The notes below the pieces were generated by a model, which was given only the letters and a program-made list of their open reading frames with translations, was not told the origin of the DNA and made no database searches. DNA of 5,610 nucleotides, from contig JANXSB010000585.1 of NCBI GenBank assembly GCA_025352865.1, forward strand, positions 1 to 5,610. Reading direction: 5' to 3'. Positions 1-5,527 of this stretch are shown here, piece by piece; positions within the stretch are counted from its first letter, which is position 1; each line of letters starts with the position of its first letter. The translations under genes and the position numbers were made by a program. The DNA comes from Chthoniobacter sp. GTDB lineage: Bacteria; Verrucomicrobiota; Verrucomicrobiia; Chthoniobacterales; Chthoniobacteraceae.

Positions 1-1318
1 TCAGTTCCGGGCGCTCGGGGCGCGGCCCGACGAGGCTCATCTCGCCTTTGAGCACATTCCAGAACTGCGGCAGTTCGTCGATGTTCCACTTCCGCATGAA
101 CCCACCCATTTTCAGGCGGCGCGGATCGTCCTTGATGCTCCAGCCCGCTTTGCCGTCGGCCTCCGCATCGGGTTTCATGCTGCGGATTTTCAAAATGTCG
201 AACTCCACGCCGTTGCGGCCGAGCCGGCGCTGGTGGTAAAAAATCGGCGCGGGCGATTCCCAGTAAACGAGCGCGCCAAAAATCGCGATCAGCGGCGCGG
301 ACACGATCAGGCCGAAAACCGCGCCGGCCACATCGACCGCGCGCTTGAGGAGGATATTGACGAACCGGTCCAATGGCAGCCGCGAAACGCCGAGCACCGG
401 GATGCCGCTGACCGTCTCGAGATGCAGGCCGGAGACAAGGATCTGGAAATACGACGGGATGACTTTGAACTGCACCATCTCGCGCTCGCAGGTATTCGCG
501 AGGCCCACGATGTCGCCCCGCACCCCGTTCACATCCGTGAGCACGACCATGTCCACCGACTCGCTCCCGATCACCGCCGACAGCTCCGCAAACGCGCCCA
601 GCACCCGCACCTTCGGCTTGCGCTGAAAGCGGGCGCGCATCGAATTCACGCACCCGACCACTTCGTAGGCGCTGCCGGGATCGTGGTTGAACGCGGCGGT
701 CAGCCGTTCCGCCTCTTCATTCCAGCCGACGAAAAGAATCCGCTGGCGCAGGCTCACCGCCACCACCGAACGCTGGAGAAAGCCGTGGAAGATCGCCCGC
801 CAGCCGAGCAGCGCGCCCGGCATCACCACCGCCGAGATGGCCACGAACGTGCGGGAAATCGGCGGCGAAAATTTGAAAATCAGCGCAAACCCCAGGAACC
901 CGAGCGCCCACAGGCACGCGGCTTTCAGAATCTGGAGCGACACAAAACGGAAGCGCAGCAGCGCCTGCCGCTCGTAAATTCCAAACGCCGTCAGTGTGAA
1001 GATGAACGCCAGTCCGCCGCAGGCGATATAGCCCGCGTAGTCGCGCAGCGTGAGGGTGACGGGAATGCCGAGTTCCTGAATCGGCGTTTGGAAACGGAAC
1101 CAATAGCTGAACACCAGCGCGTAAATGATGACCGCCGAATCGCAGAGCAGGCTCGCGATGACGAGCCGCTCCGGGAGCGCCTTGTCGCGCATTTTCAGCC
1201 GCTCGGTCCGCGCGATTTCGTCGAGCGTGCCGACCGCGCCGCGCTCGGCAAAAGCAAACATCGGCTCGGAATCCCGCGCCATGCCGGTGAGGCAGCTTTC
1301 TTTTTTTGGACTAAACAT
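1..1318 (-). CDS. Exopolysaccharide polyprenyl glycosylphosphotransferase (sugar transferase), C-terminus cut by window edge
   Basis: Likely transfers a sugar-1-phosphate to a polyprenyl phosphate carrier at the inner membrane, the first step of exopolysaccharide or O-antigen unit assembly. The 439 visible codons show four hydrophobic N-terminal segments (about residues 52-74, 94-115, 129-150 and 155-178). A Rossmann-like middle domain follows (ILFVGWNEEAERL near 194-206). After a further hydrophobic segment (about 330-352) comes the bacterial sugar transferase domain, with FYHQRRLGRNG at 360-370, FDILKIRSM just before 382, WNIDELPQFWNVLKGEMSLV from about 413, and GPRPE near 432-436. These last motifs are the family signature. 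Roughly 40-60 residues are missing at the edge. An in-frame TGA at 1331-1333 makes ATG 1318 the first possible start; AAGG lies close upstream as a weak ribosome site. The sugar substrate cannot be read from the sequence. It is divergent from the dioxygenase gene. Family assignment is firm; an undecaprenyl-phosphate glucose phosphotransferase is one likely specific role. Confidence 0.95.
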   Translation of the reverse strand, partial: MFSPKKESCLTGMARDSEPMFAFAERGAVGTLDEIARTERLKMRDKALPERLVIASLLCDSAVIIYALVFSYWFRFQTPIQELGIPVTLTLRDYAGYIACGGLAFIFTLTAFGIYERQALLRFRFVSLQILKAACLWALGFLGFALIFKFSPPISRTFVAISAVVMPGALLGWRAIFHGFLQRSVVAVSLRQRILFVGWNEEAERLTAAFNHDPGSAYEVVGCVNSMRARFQRKPKVRVLGAFAELSAVIGSESVDMVVLTDVNGVRGDIVGLANTCEREMVQFKVIPSYFQILVSGLHLETVSGIPVLGVSRLPLDRFVNILLKRAVDVAGAVFGLIVSAPLIAIFGALVYWESPAPIFYHQRRLGRNGVEFDILKIRSMKPDAEADGKAGWSIKDDPRRLKMGGFMRKWNIDELPQFWNVLKGEMSLVGPRPERPEL

Positions 1319-1321
1319 GAA

Positions 1322-1351
1322 CCTTGGTTTTCAAAATTTTCCCCTTGGTTT
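1322..1351. repeat. Two direct repeats CCTTGGTTT upstream of the sugar transferase
   Basis: CCTTGGTTT occurs at 1322-1330 and again at 1343-1351, 21 bases apart from start to start (two helical turns), with AAAATTTT between them. They sit just upstream of the sugar transferase ATG. Helical phasing is what a cooperatively bound regulator would need, but there is no other evidence of binding. The inner copy could also provide the AAGG that serves as ribosome site on the minus strand. Confidence 0.5.
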
Positions 1352-1352
1352 A

Positions 1353-1369
1353 GCTAGAAGCGTTCTAGC
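1353..1369. repeat. Palindrome GCTAGAA-GCG-TTCTAGC
   Basis: Perfect 7-bp inverted repeat with a 3-base centre, 34 bases upstream of the sugar transferase start and next to the CCTTGGTTT repeats. It has no T-run after it on either strand, so it is more likely an operator-type site or chance than a terminator. Confidence 0.5.
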
Positions 1370-1571
1370 GGTTATGGCTTCTCGTATTTGCGAGGCTATA
1401 AATCCGCTCACGACCGTCAACGCAATTTTACCGCTGCGCCCGCGATCCGGATTTCCGGCGGCGCGCACGAGGAAGGGCGCACTTTTCCAGACTCGCCAGA
1501 ACACTCTCCGGCACGGAGAATGCATCTCGTCGCGCTGCCGCCGCGGTGGAAATGCGCGCGTAAAATCCCGT

Positions 1572-2492
1572 ATGCCGACTCCACAAACCCCGACCGTCGC
1601 ACTCACACCCGAGCAAATCGCCGAGTTTCATGAACGCGGCTTTCTTTCAATTCCCAACATCAGCCCGCCGGAGGAGGTCGAACTGCTGCGAGGGATTTTC
1701 GACCGTCTCTTCGCGCAAAAGGCGGGCCGGGCCGAAGGCGCGCAATTCGACATGGTGACGCATGACGATGATGACGACGCCCCGCAGGCGCTGCCCGCGA
1801 TCATCAATCCCGTGAACTTTGCCCCCGAACTGCGCGAGACCATTTTCCGCACAAACGCCGCCGCCATCGCCCGTCAGCTCCTCGGGCCGAACGCCTCCGC
1901 GTCCTTCGAGCAGGCCATCCTCAAACCGCCGCGCTACGGCGCGGCCACCCCGTGGCATCAGGACGAGGCCACGCGCGTCGATGCAAACTTCGATTACGAG
2001 CAGCTCAGCATCTGGATGCCGCTGCAGGAGGCCACGCTCGCGAACGGCTGCATGCAATACATCGCCGGCACGAACAAAGGCGACGTGCTCCCCCACCGTT
2101 CGCCGAAGAGCGACCCGAAGATTCACGCCATCGAGTGCGCCGGCGGCTTCGACCCGGCGGACGCGACCCCGTGCCCGCTGCCACCGGGCGGCGCGACGAT
2201 GCATCACGGCCGCACGCTGCACTACGCGGGTCCGAATAATTCCGACACTCCCCGCCGCGCCTACATTCTCGCCTTTGAAATCCCGCCCAAGCCCAGCACC
2301 CGGCAGCGGAATTTCTACTGGAACCACGAAAAGCAGACCGCCGGCCTCGAACGCAAGCGCCAGTGGCGCAAGCGCGGCGGCATCCTCGTCGAGTTTGGCC
2401 GCAAGCTGCGCGGAGGCATGTGGCGGCATCCCGACCGGGTCGTCTTTGAAGCCCGCCGGGCCATCCGCGCGCTGCTCAATCGCCAGACCTGA
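1572..2492 (+). CDS. Phytanoyl-CoA dioxygenase (PhyH) family Fe(II)/2-oxoglutarate oxygenase
   Basis: A 306-residue protein, normal for the family, probably a soluble cytoplasmic oxygenase that hydroxylates a small molecule using Fe(II), O2 and 2-oxoglutarate. The N-terminus has the family pattern LTPEQIAEFHERGFLSIPN (11-29). The iron-binding HxD is H129-Q-D131 in ATPWHQDEATR. The distal half of the facial triad is most likely H217 in TLHYAGPNNSDTPRRA, with R228 or R229 as the 2-oxoglutarate-binding arginine. An unusual run of five aspartates (65-69) follows a Thr-His. The C-terminal tail (about 258-300) is rich in Lys and Arg. The frame is open far upstream, but ATG 1572 begins exactly where family-like sequence begins; no good Shine-Dalgarno sequence precedes it. 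The substrate is unknown: members include phytanoyl-CoA and ectoine hydroxylases and many secondary-metabolism enzymes. It appears to be transcribed alone. Confidence 0.9.
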   Translation: MPTPQTPTVALTPEQIAEFHERGFLSIPNISPPEEVELLRGIFDRLFAQKAGRAEGAQFDMVTHDDDDDAPQALPAIINPVNFAPELRETIFRTNAAAIARQLLGPNASASFEQAILKPPRYGAATPWHQDEATRVDANFDYEQLSIWMPLQEATLANGCMQYIAGTNKGDVLPHRSPKSDPKIHAIECAGGFDPADATPCPLPPGGATMHHGRTLHYAGPNNSDTPRRAYILAFEIPPKPSTRQRNFYWNHEKQTAGLERKRQWRKRGGILVEFGRKLRGGMWRHPDRVVFEARRAIRALLNRQT

Positions 2493-2533
2493 CAGCCTCC
2501 CTTTTTTCCCAGCGCACGGGCTGAAAAATCCCC

Positions 2534-2562
2534 TTGCAACGTCGCGGGCGCACTTCTACTTT
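2534..2562 (+). promoter_or_regulatory. Candidate promoter of tRNA-Gly
   Basis: TTGCAA (2534-2539) and TACTTT (2557-2562) are separated by exactly 17 bases. Each matches the sigma-70-type consensus only partly (4 and 3 of 6). The following CCGCGCC is the GC-rich discriminator typical of stringently controlled stable-RNA promoters, and the implied start near 2569 leaves about 10 bases of leader before the mature tRNA at 2579. Position supports the call more than the hexamers do. Confidence 0.45.
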
Positions 2563-2578
2563 CCGCGCCTTGTCAGTC

Positions 2579-2651
2579 GCGGGTGTAGCTCAGTTGGTAG
2601 AGCACTTCCTTGCCAAGGAAGATGTCGAGAGTTCGAGTCTCTTCACCCGCT
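2579..2651 (+). tRNA. tRNA-Gly (anticodon GCC)
   Basis: All arms fold in the standard way. The acceptor stem pairs GCGGGTG (2579-2585) with CACCCGC (2644-2650), and T2651 is the discriminator base. The D arm is GCTC (2588-2591) with GAGC (2600-2603). The anticodon stem is CTTCC (2605-2609) with GGAAG (2617-2621), and the loop TTGCCAA holds GCC at 2612-2614. The T stem is GAGAG (2627-2631) with CTCTT (2639-2643), including one G-T wobble, around the loop TTCGAGT. CCA is not encoded. The gene is intact, so if an element integrated here the 3' part was restored. The minus-strand integrase gene reads through most of it in antisense. Confidence 0.97.
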
Positions 2652-3897
2652 CCCTCACCCCTGTCGCGACAGGGGGCGACACGGCGGGACTATTTGCCTG
2701 AAAATCAGCGACTTGCGCCTGTGGATTCTGTCCGCCTTTTGCGACAGCCTGCGACTCGAAATGACCCTCTGCGACTGAAATCTGTGCGCGTATTTGTGTA
2801 TTGTCCATGAGACGCGGCAGACTCTTCACCGCCTCGTAAATCGGCAACTGCGATTCGTCGGTGTAGAGCTTGGCTGTCAGCTTGATGTCGCTGTGACGCA
2901 TCAATTTCATCGCGAAACGCTGTGCGACTCCATGCCGCTGGAGGAATGTCGCCCAAGTGTACCGCAGCGCGTGAAAATCGGCATACCGCCCCGATTCATC
3001 CCGATACGCGATGCCGTTGGCTTCCGCATCGACACGCAAACGCGAAGCGCGCGGGATGCCTTTTGGAAACACCAAATCATTCGGTGAGTACGTCGCCGGC
3101 CGATGCGCTCTCAACGCCTCCGCGATTTCAGGAACGAGCGACACGGACTCCTCCGTTTTGTTCTTGGCGCAAACGTCGCGCACCCGGACGGACGGCATTT
3201 TGTCATCGAAACGAACGTCATCCCAAACCAGTAGATGGAGTTCCTCTTGCCGGAGTCCGGTGCGCGCAGCCGTAAAATAAACAATCCCCCGAGGGCCGGA
3301 ACCCGTGACCAGTCGCCGCAATTCCTCATCGGTGAACGCCCGGCGCTTTCTTTTCGGCTGTCCGCGCTCATCAATCTTCCCCACGAGTTTCAGCGGATTG
3401 CCTTTGATCCGTCCCACCCGTTCGAGCCAATTCAAAAACGCATTCATCGCTTGCAGGTAGAGATTCAGCGTTCGCGCCGAGTTCGTTTGGCCGCTTCTCC
3501 ACGCGATGAAAGAATCCGCGTTGATGTTGAAGGCGACGATCCAACGGCATTCGTTAAGCAGCGTGCCGACCCGCATTTTGAGTTGCCGCGCCCCTCTGCC
3601 ATTGCGCCCCGCTCGATTCCGCTTTTCCAAGTCGGCCAGGTAATCCTCCAAATGCGCGGCCAGCGGCCTCATGGCAGCCGTCCGAATGACTTTCGGTTCG
3701 AGAATGCCCGCAGCTTCTCTCTCCTTTTCCTGGATGAATTCCTGCGCCCGCCTTTCGGCAACCTGCCTGTCCGTCACACCGAGCGATTTCCAGCGATCCA
3801 CCGGCATCTCTCCCAGCCGGTAGCGCACATAATATGACCGCGTGAGACGCAAGACTCCATTTTGACGGGAACGCCGTTTTTCGACTTTGTAGATCAT
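2590..3897 (-). CDS. Tyrosine recombinase / integrase, C-terminus encoded by antisense of tRNA-Gly
   Basis: A 435-residue phage-type integrase that should cut and rejoin DNA at the tRNA-Gly attachment site. After a basic N-terminal region, a SAM-like core-binding domain lies at about 78-165. The catalytic domain follows, with Arg216 in RTGLRQEEL, a probable lysine at 245 or 247 in AKNKTEE, HxxR as H309/R312 in DFHALRYTW, second histidine H335 in LMRHSDIKL, and nucleophile Y345 in KLYTD. All catalytic positions are present, so it looks functional. About 90 residues follow the tyrosine, much more than usual: a Gln/Ala-rich stretch, and then residues 416-435 (ERVKRLELSTSSLARKCSTN), which are read from the antisense strand of the tRNA, with the TGA in the tRNA D arm (2590-2592). 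ATG 3897 overlaps the excisionase stop as ATGA, implying translational coupling; only a weak GGAA precedes it. Confidence 0.95.
   Translation of the reverse strand: MIYKVEKRRSRQNGVLRLTRSYYVRYRLGEMPVDRWKSLGVTDRQVAERRAQEFIQEKEREAAGILEPKVIRTAAMRPLAAHLEDYLADLEKRNRAGRNGRGARQLKMRVGTLLNECRWIVAFNINADSFIAWRSGQTNSARTLNLYLQAMNAFLNWLERVGRIKGNPLKLVGKIDERGQPKRKRRAFTDEELRRLVTGSGPRGIVYFTAARTGLRQEELHLLVWDDVRFDDKMPSVRVRDVCAKNKTEESVSLVPEIAEALRAHRPATYSPNDLVFPKGIPRASRLRVDAEANGIAYRDESGRYADFHALRYTWATFLQRHGVAQRFAMKLMRHSDIKLTAKLYTDESQLPIYEAVKSLPRLMDNTQIRAQISVAEGHFESQAVAKGGQNPQAQVADFQANSPAVSPPVATGVRERVKRLELSTSSLARKCSTN
2605..2651 (+). other. Probable attachment site (3' half of tRNA-Gly)
   Basis: Tyrosine recombinases of integrative elements commonly use the anticodon-to-3'-end part of a tRNA gene as attB. 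Here the integrase gene lies directly beyond the 3' end of the tRNA, as expected for one end of such an element. The exact crossover cannot be placed, because the matching copy at the far end is not in the window. A search by eye for TTCGAGTCTC or TCACCCGC to the right in the same orientation found none. Confidence 0.5.
2658..2675. repeat. Perfect 18-bp palindrome 3' of tRNA-Gly
   Basis: CCCCTGTCG followed at once by its reverse complement CGACAGGGG, starting 7 bases after the tRNA discriminator base and lying inside the integrase coding sequence. As RNA it would form a 7-bp stem with a CGCG loop on either strand. No T-run follows on the plus strand, so it is not a standard intrinsic terminator for the tRNA, though it might still act as a processing or pausing structure. 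A recombinase or excisionase binding site is the other possibility. The structure is certain; the function is not. Confidence 0.7.
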
Positions 3898-4085
3898 TGA
3901 TTATTCCGGTTGATGATTTCGTTCACTTCACTCTCTCGAAAACGGACGCCACCACGAATTTTGACACGGGTTAAATTTCCATCCTGCACTTCGCGCTCCA
4001 CGGTTTTTGTCGAGCACGCCAGTTTGTCCGCCACTTCCCATTTCCGAAGCAGCTTGTCGTTTGGATGCGGTTCGCCGTTTTTCAT
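3894..4085 (-). CDS. Excisionase-like MerR/HTH_17-type DNA-binding protein
   Basis: A 63-residue protein with the fold of small excisionases and MerR-type winged helices. The helix-turn-helix is KWEVADKLACSTKTVEREVQ (15-34), followed by NLTRVKIRGGVRFRESEVNEII (37-58), where RGGVRF is the wing and FRESEV the usual end of this domain. Such proteins bind near attachment sites and push an integrase towards excision, or act as regulators of the integrase operon. A strong Shine-Dalgarno AAGGAG (4094-4099) with an 8-base spacer fixes ATG 4085. Its stop overlaps the integrase start by 4 bases, and the upstream gene ends 12 bases before its start, so all three genes are probably one transcript. The excisionase role is inferred from size and context; a repressor is the alternative. 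Confidence 0.85.
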   Translation of the reverse strand: MKNGEPHPNDKLLRKWEVADKLACSTKTVEREVQDGNLTRVKIRGGVRFRESEVNEIINRNNQ

Positions 4086-4093
4086 GTGTAGTT

Positions 4094-4099
4094 CTCCTT
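4094..4099 (-). promoter_or_regulatory. Shine-Dalgarno AAGGAG of the excisionase-like gene
   Basis: TAAGGAG joins the stop codon of the upstream gene (4098-4100) to a full Shine-Dalgarno sequence, 8 bases before ATG 4085. It is the best ribosome site in the window. The stop-overlapping position suggests that ribosomes finishing the upstream gene can re-initiate here. Confidence 0.75.
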
Positions 4100-4472
4100 A
4101 TTCCGGCACGTCCACTTCGTCGTCCCACGGCTCGCGCGGGTCGCGATTTTCTTCAGGAATGGCAGCAAGATAAGCCCGATAAACGGCACTGTGATCAGCT
4201 TCAATGCCCCGCTTCGTCAGCCATTCCGCAATCGCACGGAAAGTGAATCGCTTTTCATTGCGCAGGACGTTGATCGTCTCGATGTGATCGGTGATCAATT
4301 TCCTCTTGGGTTCGCCTTTCGCGTCTTCCAAGAACGCTTCCCTGACCGGGACTTCTAAATCTGGCGGACGCGGAGGGCGCGGCGGCGTCGCCGGTCGAGA
4401 CGCGGGAACTTGTTCCGGGCGAGCCAATGAAGCCGCTGTATGATCTCTTTGCTTTGCGTCGCTTTTTTGCAT
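4098..4472 (-). CDS. Hypothetical HTH-like protein, first gene of the integration operon
   Basis: A 124-residue protein not recognised as a named family. It has a polar N-terminus, a proline/arginine-rich linker (about 22-42, including PRPPRPP), then a compact segment KLITDHIETINVLRNEKRFTFRAIAEWLTKRGIEADHSAVYRAYLAA (about 59-104). In this segment TFRAIAEWLTKRG and ADHSAVYRAY look like the two helices of a helix-turn-helix, as in many plasmid and phage proteins that recognise DNA. The tail (106-124) is acidic. ATG 4472 is preferred over the in-frame TTG two codons upstream. There is no Shine-Dalgarno sequence at either, so translation may be weak or the message nearly leaderless. Its position at the head of an excisionase-integrase operon suggests a regulator or accessory recombination factor; this is inference. 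Confidence 0.7.
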   Translation of the reverse strand: MQKSDAKQRDHTAASLARPEQVPASRPATPPRPPRPPDLEVPVREAFLEDAKGEPKRKLITDHIETINVLRNEKRFTFRAIAEWLTKRGIEADHSAVYRAYLAAIPEENRDPREPWDDEVDVPE

Positions 4473-4833
4473 AAACAAGAACTACACGCCCAGAACAAAC
4501 ACGTCAATCAGAAACTTTAGACAGACCATAGAATTGTGGTTTTTGGCACCGGCTCGAACTCGCGGCCAGTCTCTGCCGTGTTCAAGTGTGGTGAGCGATT
4601 GTCTCCACTGCATGCAACTCGCGAGCGCCGTTCACACGTCGCGCCCTGGCTCTAGGTAGTCCCGCCCCTCACCACGAAGTTCAATTCCCCCGCGCAACAA
4701 CAGCCTCGCCAAGTCCTCAACTTCGCAACGAGGGTGAAGAGCGGAACGTGGCGGGCGACCCAATCTCAAATTTGAAATCAAAGGACTCGCGGCGTGAAAC
4801 CTGCGCGGAAGCCGAGGGAACCTTTGTCCTCGA
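4473..4833. other. Gene-free region between the integration operon and the DUF2971 gene
   Basis: The 361 bases separate divergently transcribed genes, so promoters for both must lie here. I see no convincing open frame in either direction. Visible structures are short: palindromes TGCATGCA (4609-4616), CTCGCGAG (4618-4625) and TCAAATTTGA (4766-4775), plus an 8-bp inverted pair GTGGTGAG (4588-4595) and CTCACCAC (4668-4675). The only -35-like element near the minus-strand operon, TTGACG (4507-4502), has a poor -10 (TAGTTC). It may be a junction of older cargo pieces. Confidence 0.5.
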
Positions 4834-5502
4834 ATGAGTCTCTACAAATACTTGCGACCAGAGCGGATTGATGTGCTCGCAAACGGAACCATTTCGGTCA
4901 GCCGTCCTGGTGAGCGCAACGATCCTTTCGATGAACTTGCCGCAGTAGATTGGGGCGAGCATTCAGCCGAAGGCTCGGAATTTCTCCGAGCTTCGGGAAA
5001 ACATGGTGCGATTTGCCTGTCGAGGGTTTGGGATTCACTTGCGATGTGGAGTTATTATGCGGATGAACATCGGGGTTTTGTTATTGAGTTTGATGAAGAA
5101 CATCCTGCGTTCAAAGAGCAATTCGGCGGGGGCGTTGTACCGATCGTTTATGGAAACCGTGACATGGCGAGCGGAAAAACAAATCTTAATGTGCCGAATC
5201 ATCTTACCATCAAGGCTCCGGTTTGGGTACATGAACAGGAGGTGCGTATATTCTATCACCTCCACGATTGCGCTCAGCCTATAATGAAGGATGAGCGCCT
5301 GATTTTTCTTACCAAATATCCACGAGAAGCTGTGACCCAAGTTCTGTGCGGATGTCGCATGAAACCATGTTACAAAGAGATGATTCAACGGTGCCTCCGG
5401 CAATGGGGTTTCAAAGCAACAACACTGATTGCCCTCAGTCCCGATCCGAAACATTTTTCCTTTGTTACCAAAGAGTTGCCCGTGTTTGAGGCAAGAGCGT
5501 GA
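4834..5502 (+). CDS. DUF2971 family protein
   Basis: A 222-residue soluble protein with the conserved blocks of DUF2971. These are LYKYLRPERIDVLANGTISV near the N-terminus, the ERNDPFD block (27-33), CLSRVWDSLAMWSYYADEHR continuing into GFVIEFD (61-87), and WVHEQEVRIF (131-140). There is no signal peptide or membrane segment. The biochemical role of the family is not established to my knowledge; members are common in accessory regions beside restriction, toxin or other defence genes, but that alone does not show function here. The gene is richer in A+T than the left half of the window, suggesting separate acquisition as element cargo. ATG 4834 lies directly before the family's usual start; GAGGGA about 14 bases upstream is too far for a good ribosome site. 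The length is normal and no frame break is visible. Confidence 0.85.
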   Translation: MSLYKYLRPERIDVLANGTISVSRPGERNDPFDELAAVDWGEHSAEGSEFLRASGKHGAICLSRVWDSLAMWSYYADEHRGFVIEFDEEHPAFKEQFGGGVVPIVYGNRDMASGKTNLNVPNHLTIKAPVWVHEQEVRIFYHLHDCAQPIMKDERLIFLTKYPREAVTQVLCGCRMKPCYKEMIQRCLRQWGFKATTLIALSPDPKHFSFVTKELPVFEARA

Positions 5503-5527
5503 ATGGAGCGCGTTTATAGAAGTATTT

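Larger units (their letters stand above)
1319..1571. other. Divergent intergenic region
   Basis: This 253-base gap must hold the promoters of the minus-strand sugar transferase and the plus-strand dioxygenase. The part next to the sugar transferase is strikingly A+T-rich for this neighbourhood (1320-1352) and carries direct repeats and a palindrome, listed separately. A short stem-loop, TCTCCG-GCA-CGGAGA, lies at 1505-1519. A three-codon ATG frame (1552-1563), out of phase with the dioxygenase start, precedes that gene; it is preceded by GGTGGA but may have no meaning. No convincing -35/-10 pair was found on either strand. Confidence 0.6.
2590..4472 (-). mobile_element. Integration module of a tRNA-Gly-inserted element (right end not seen)
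   Basis: Three minus-strand genes in tight order, HTH-like protein, excisionase-like protein and tyrosine integrase, point at the 3' end of tRNA-Gly. This is the usual layout at one end of a genomic island, prophage or integrative conjugative element. Nothing structural, replicative or conjugative is visible, so its class is open. The element presumably continues rightward through the DUF2971 gene and out of the window. Confidence 0.8.

Noticed and set aside
233..1357. Long plus-strand open frame of 374 codons, rich in Arg, His, Glu and Ala
   Set aside because: It is the antisense shadow of the sugar transferase, whose motifs are unmistakable on the minus strand; its composition is typical of GC-rich shadow frames.
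1397..1420. TTGACG with TATAGC/TTTATA on the minus strand as a sugar transferase promoter
   Set aside because: The spacer is only 12-14 bases, too short for a normal sigma-70-type promoter.
1647..2429. 260-codon minus-strand frame opposite the dioxygenase
   Set aside because: No recognisable motifs, and it lies wholly over the well-supported plus-strand PhyH-family gene.
2493..2533. Possible terminator after the dioxygenase (CAGCC ... GGCTG with nearby T and A runs)
   Set aside because: The arms are only 5 bp, the loop is long, and the T-run lies inside the loop rather than after the stem.
3235..3837. 200-codon plus-strand frame opposite the integrase
   Set aside because: Antisense shadow of the catalytic tyrosine recombinase; no family-like sequence.
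4479..4507. TTGACG with TAGTTC at 17-base spacing as promoter of the HTH-xis-int operon
   Set aside because: The -10 matches the consensus at only two positions. If real it would start transcription at about the ATG and make the message leaderless, so it is kept only as a possibility.
4547..4570. Minus-strand GAGTTCGAGCCGGTGCC resembling a tRNA T arm and 3' end, possible attR or tRNA remnant
   Set aside because: The loop matches TTCGANY, but the flanking stems do not pair beyond one G-C and no anticodon or D arm follows; it is also not a copy of the tRNA-Gly end.
4734..4743. GGGTGAAGAG shared with the antisense of the tRNA-Gly 3' end, considered as the second attachment site
   Set aside because: Only 10 bases, and in inverted orientation; a tRNA attachment copy should be a longer direct repeat.
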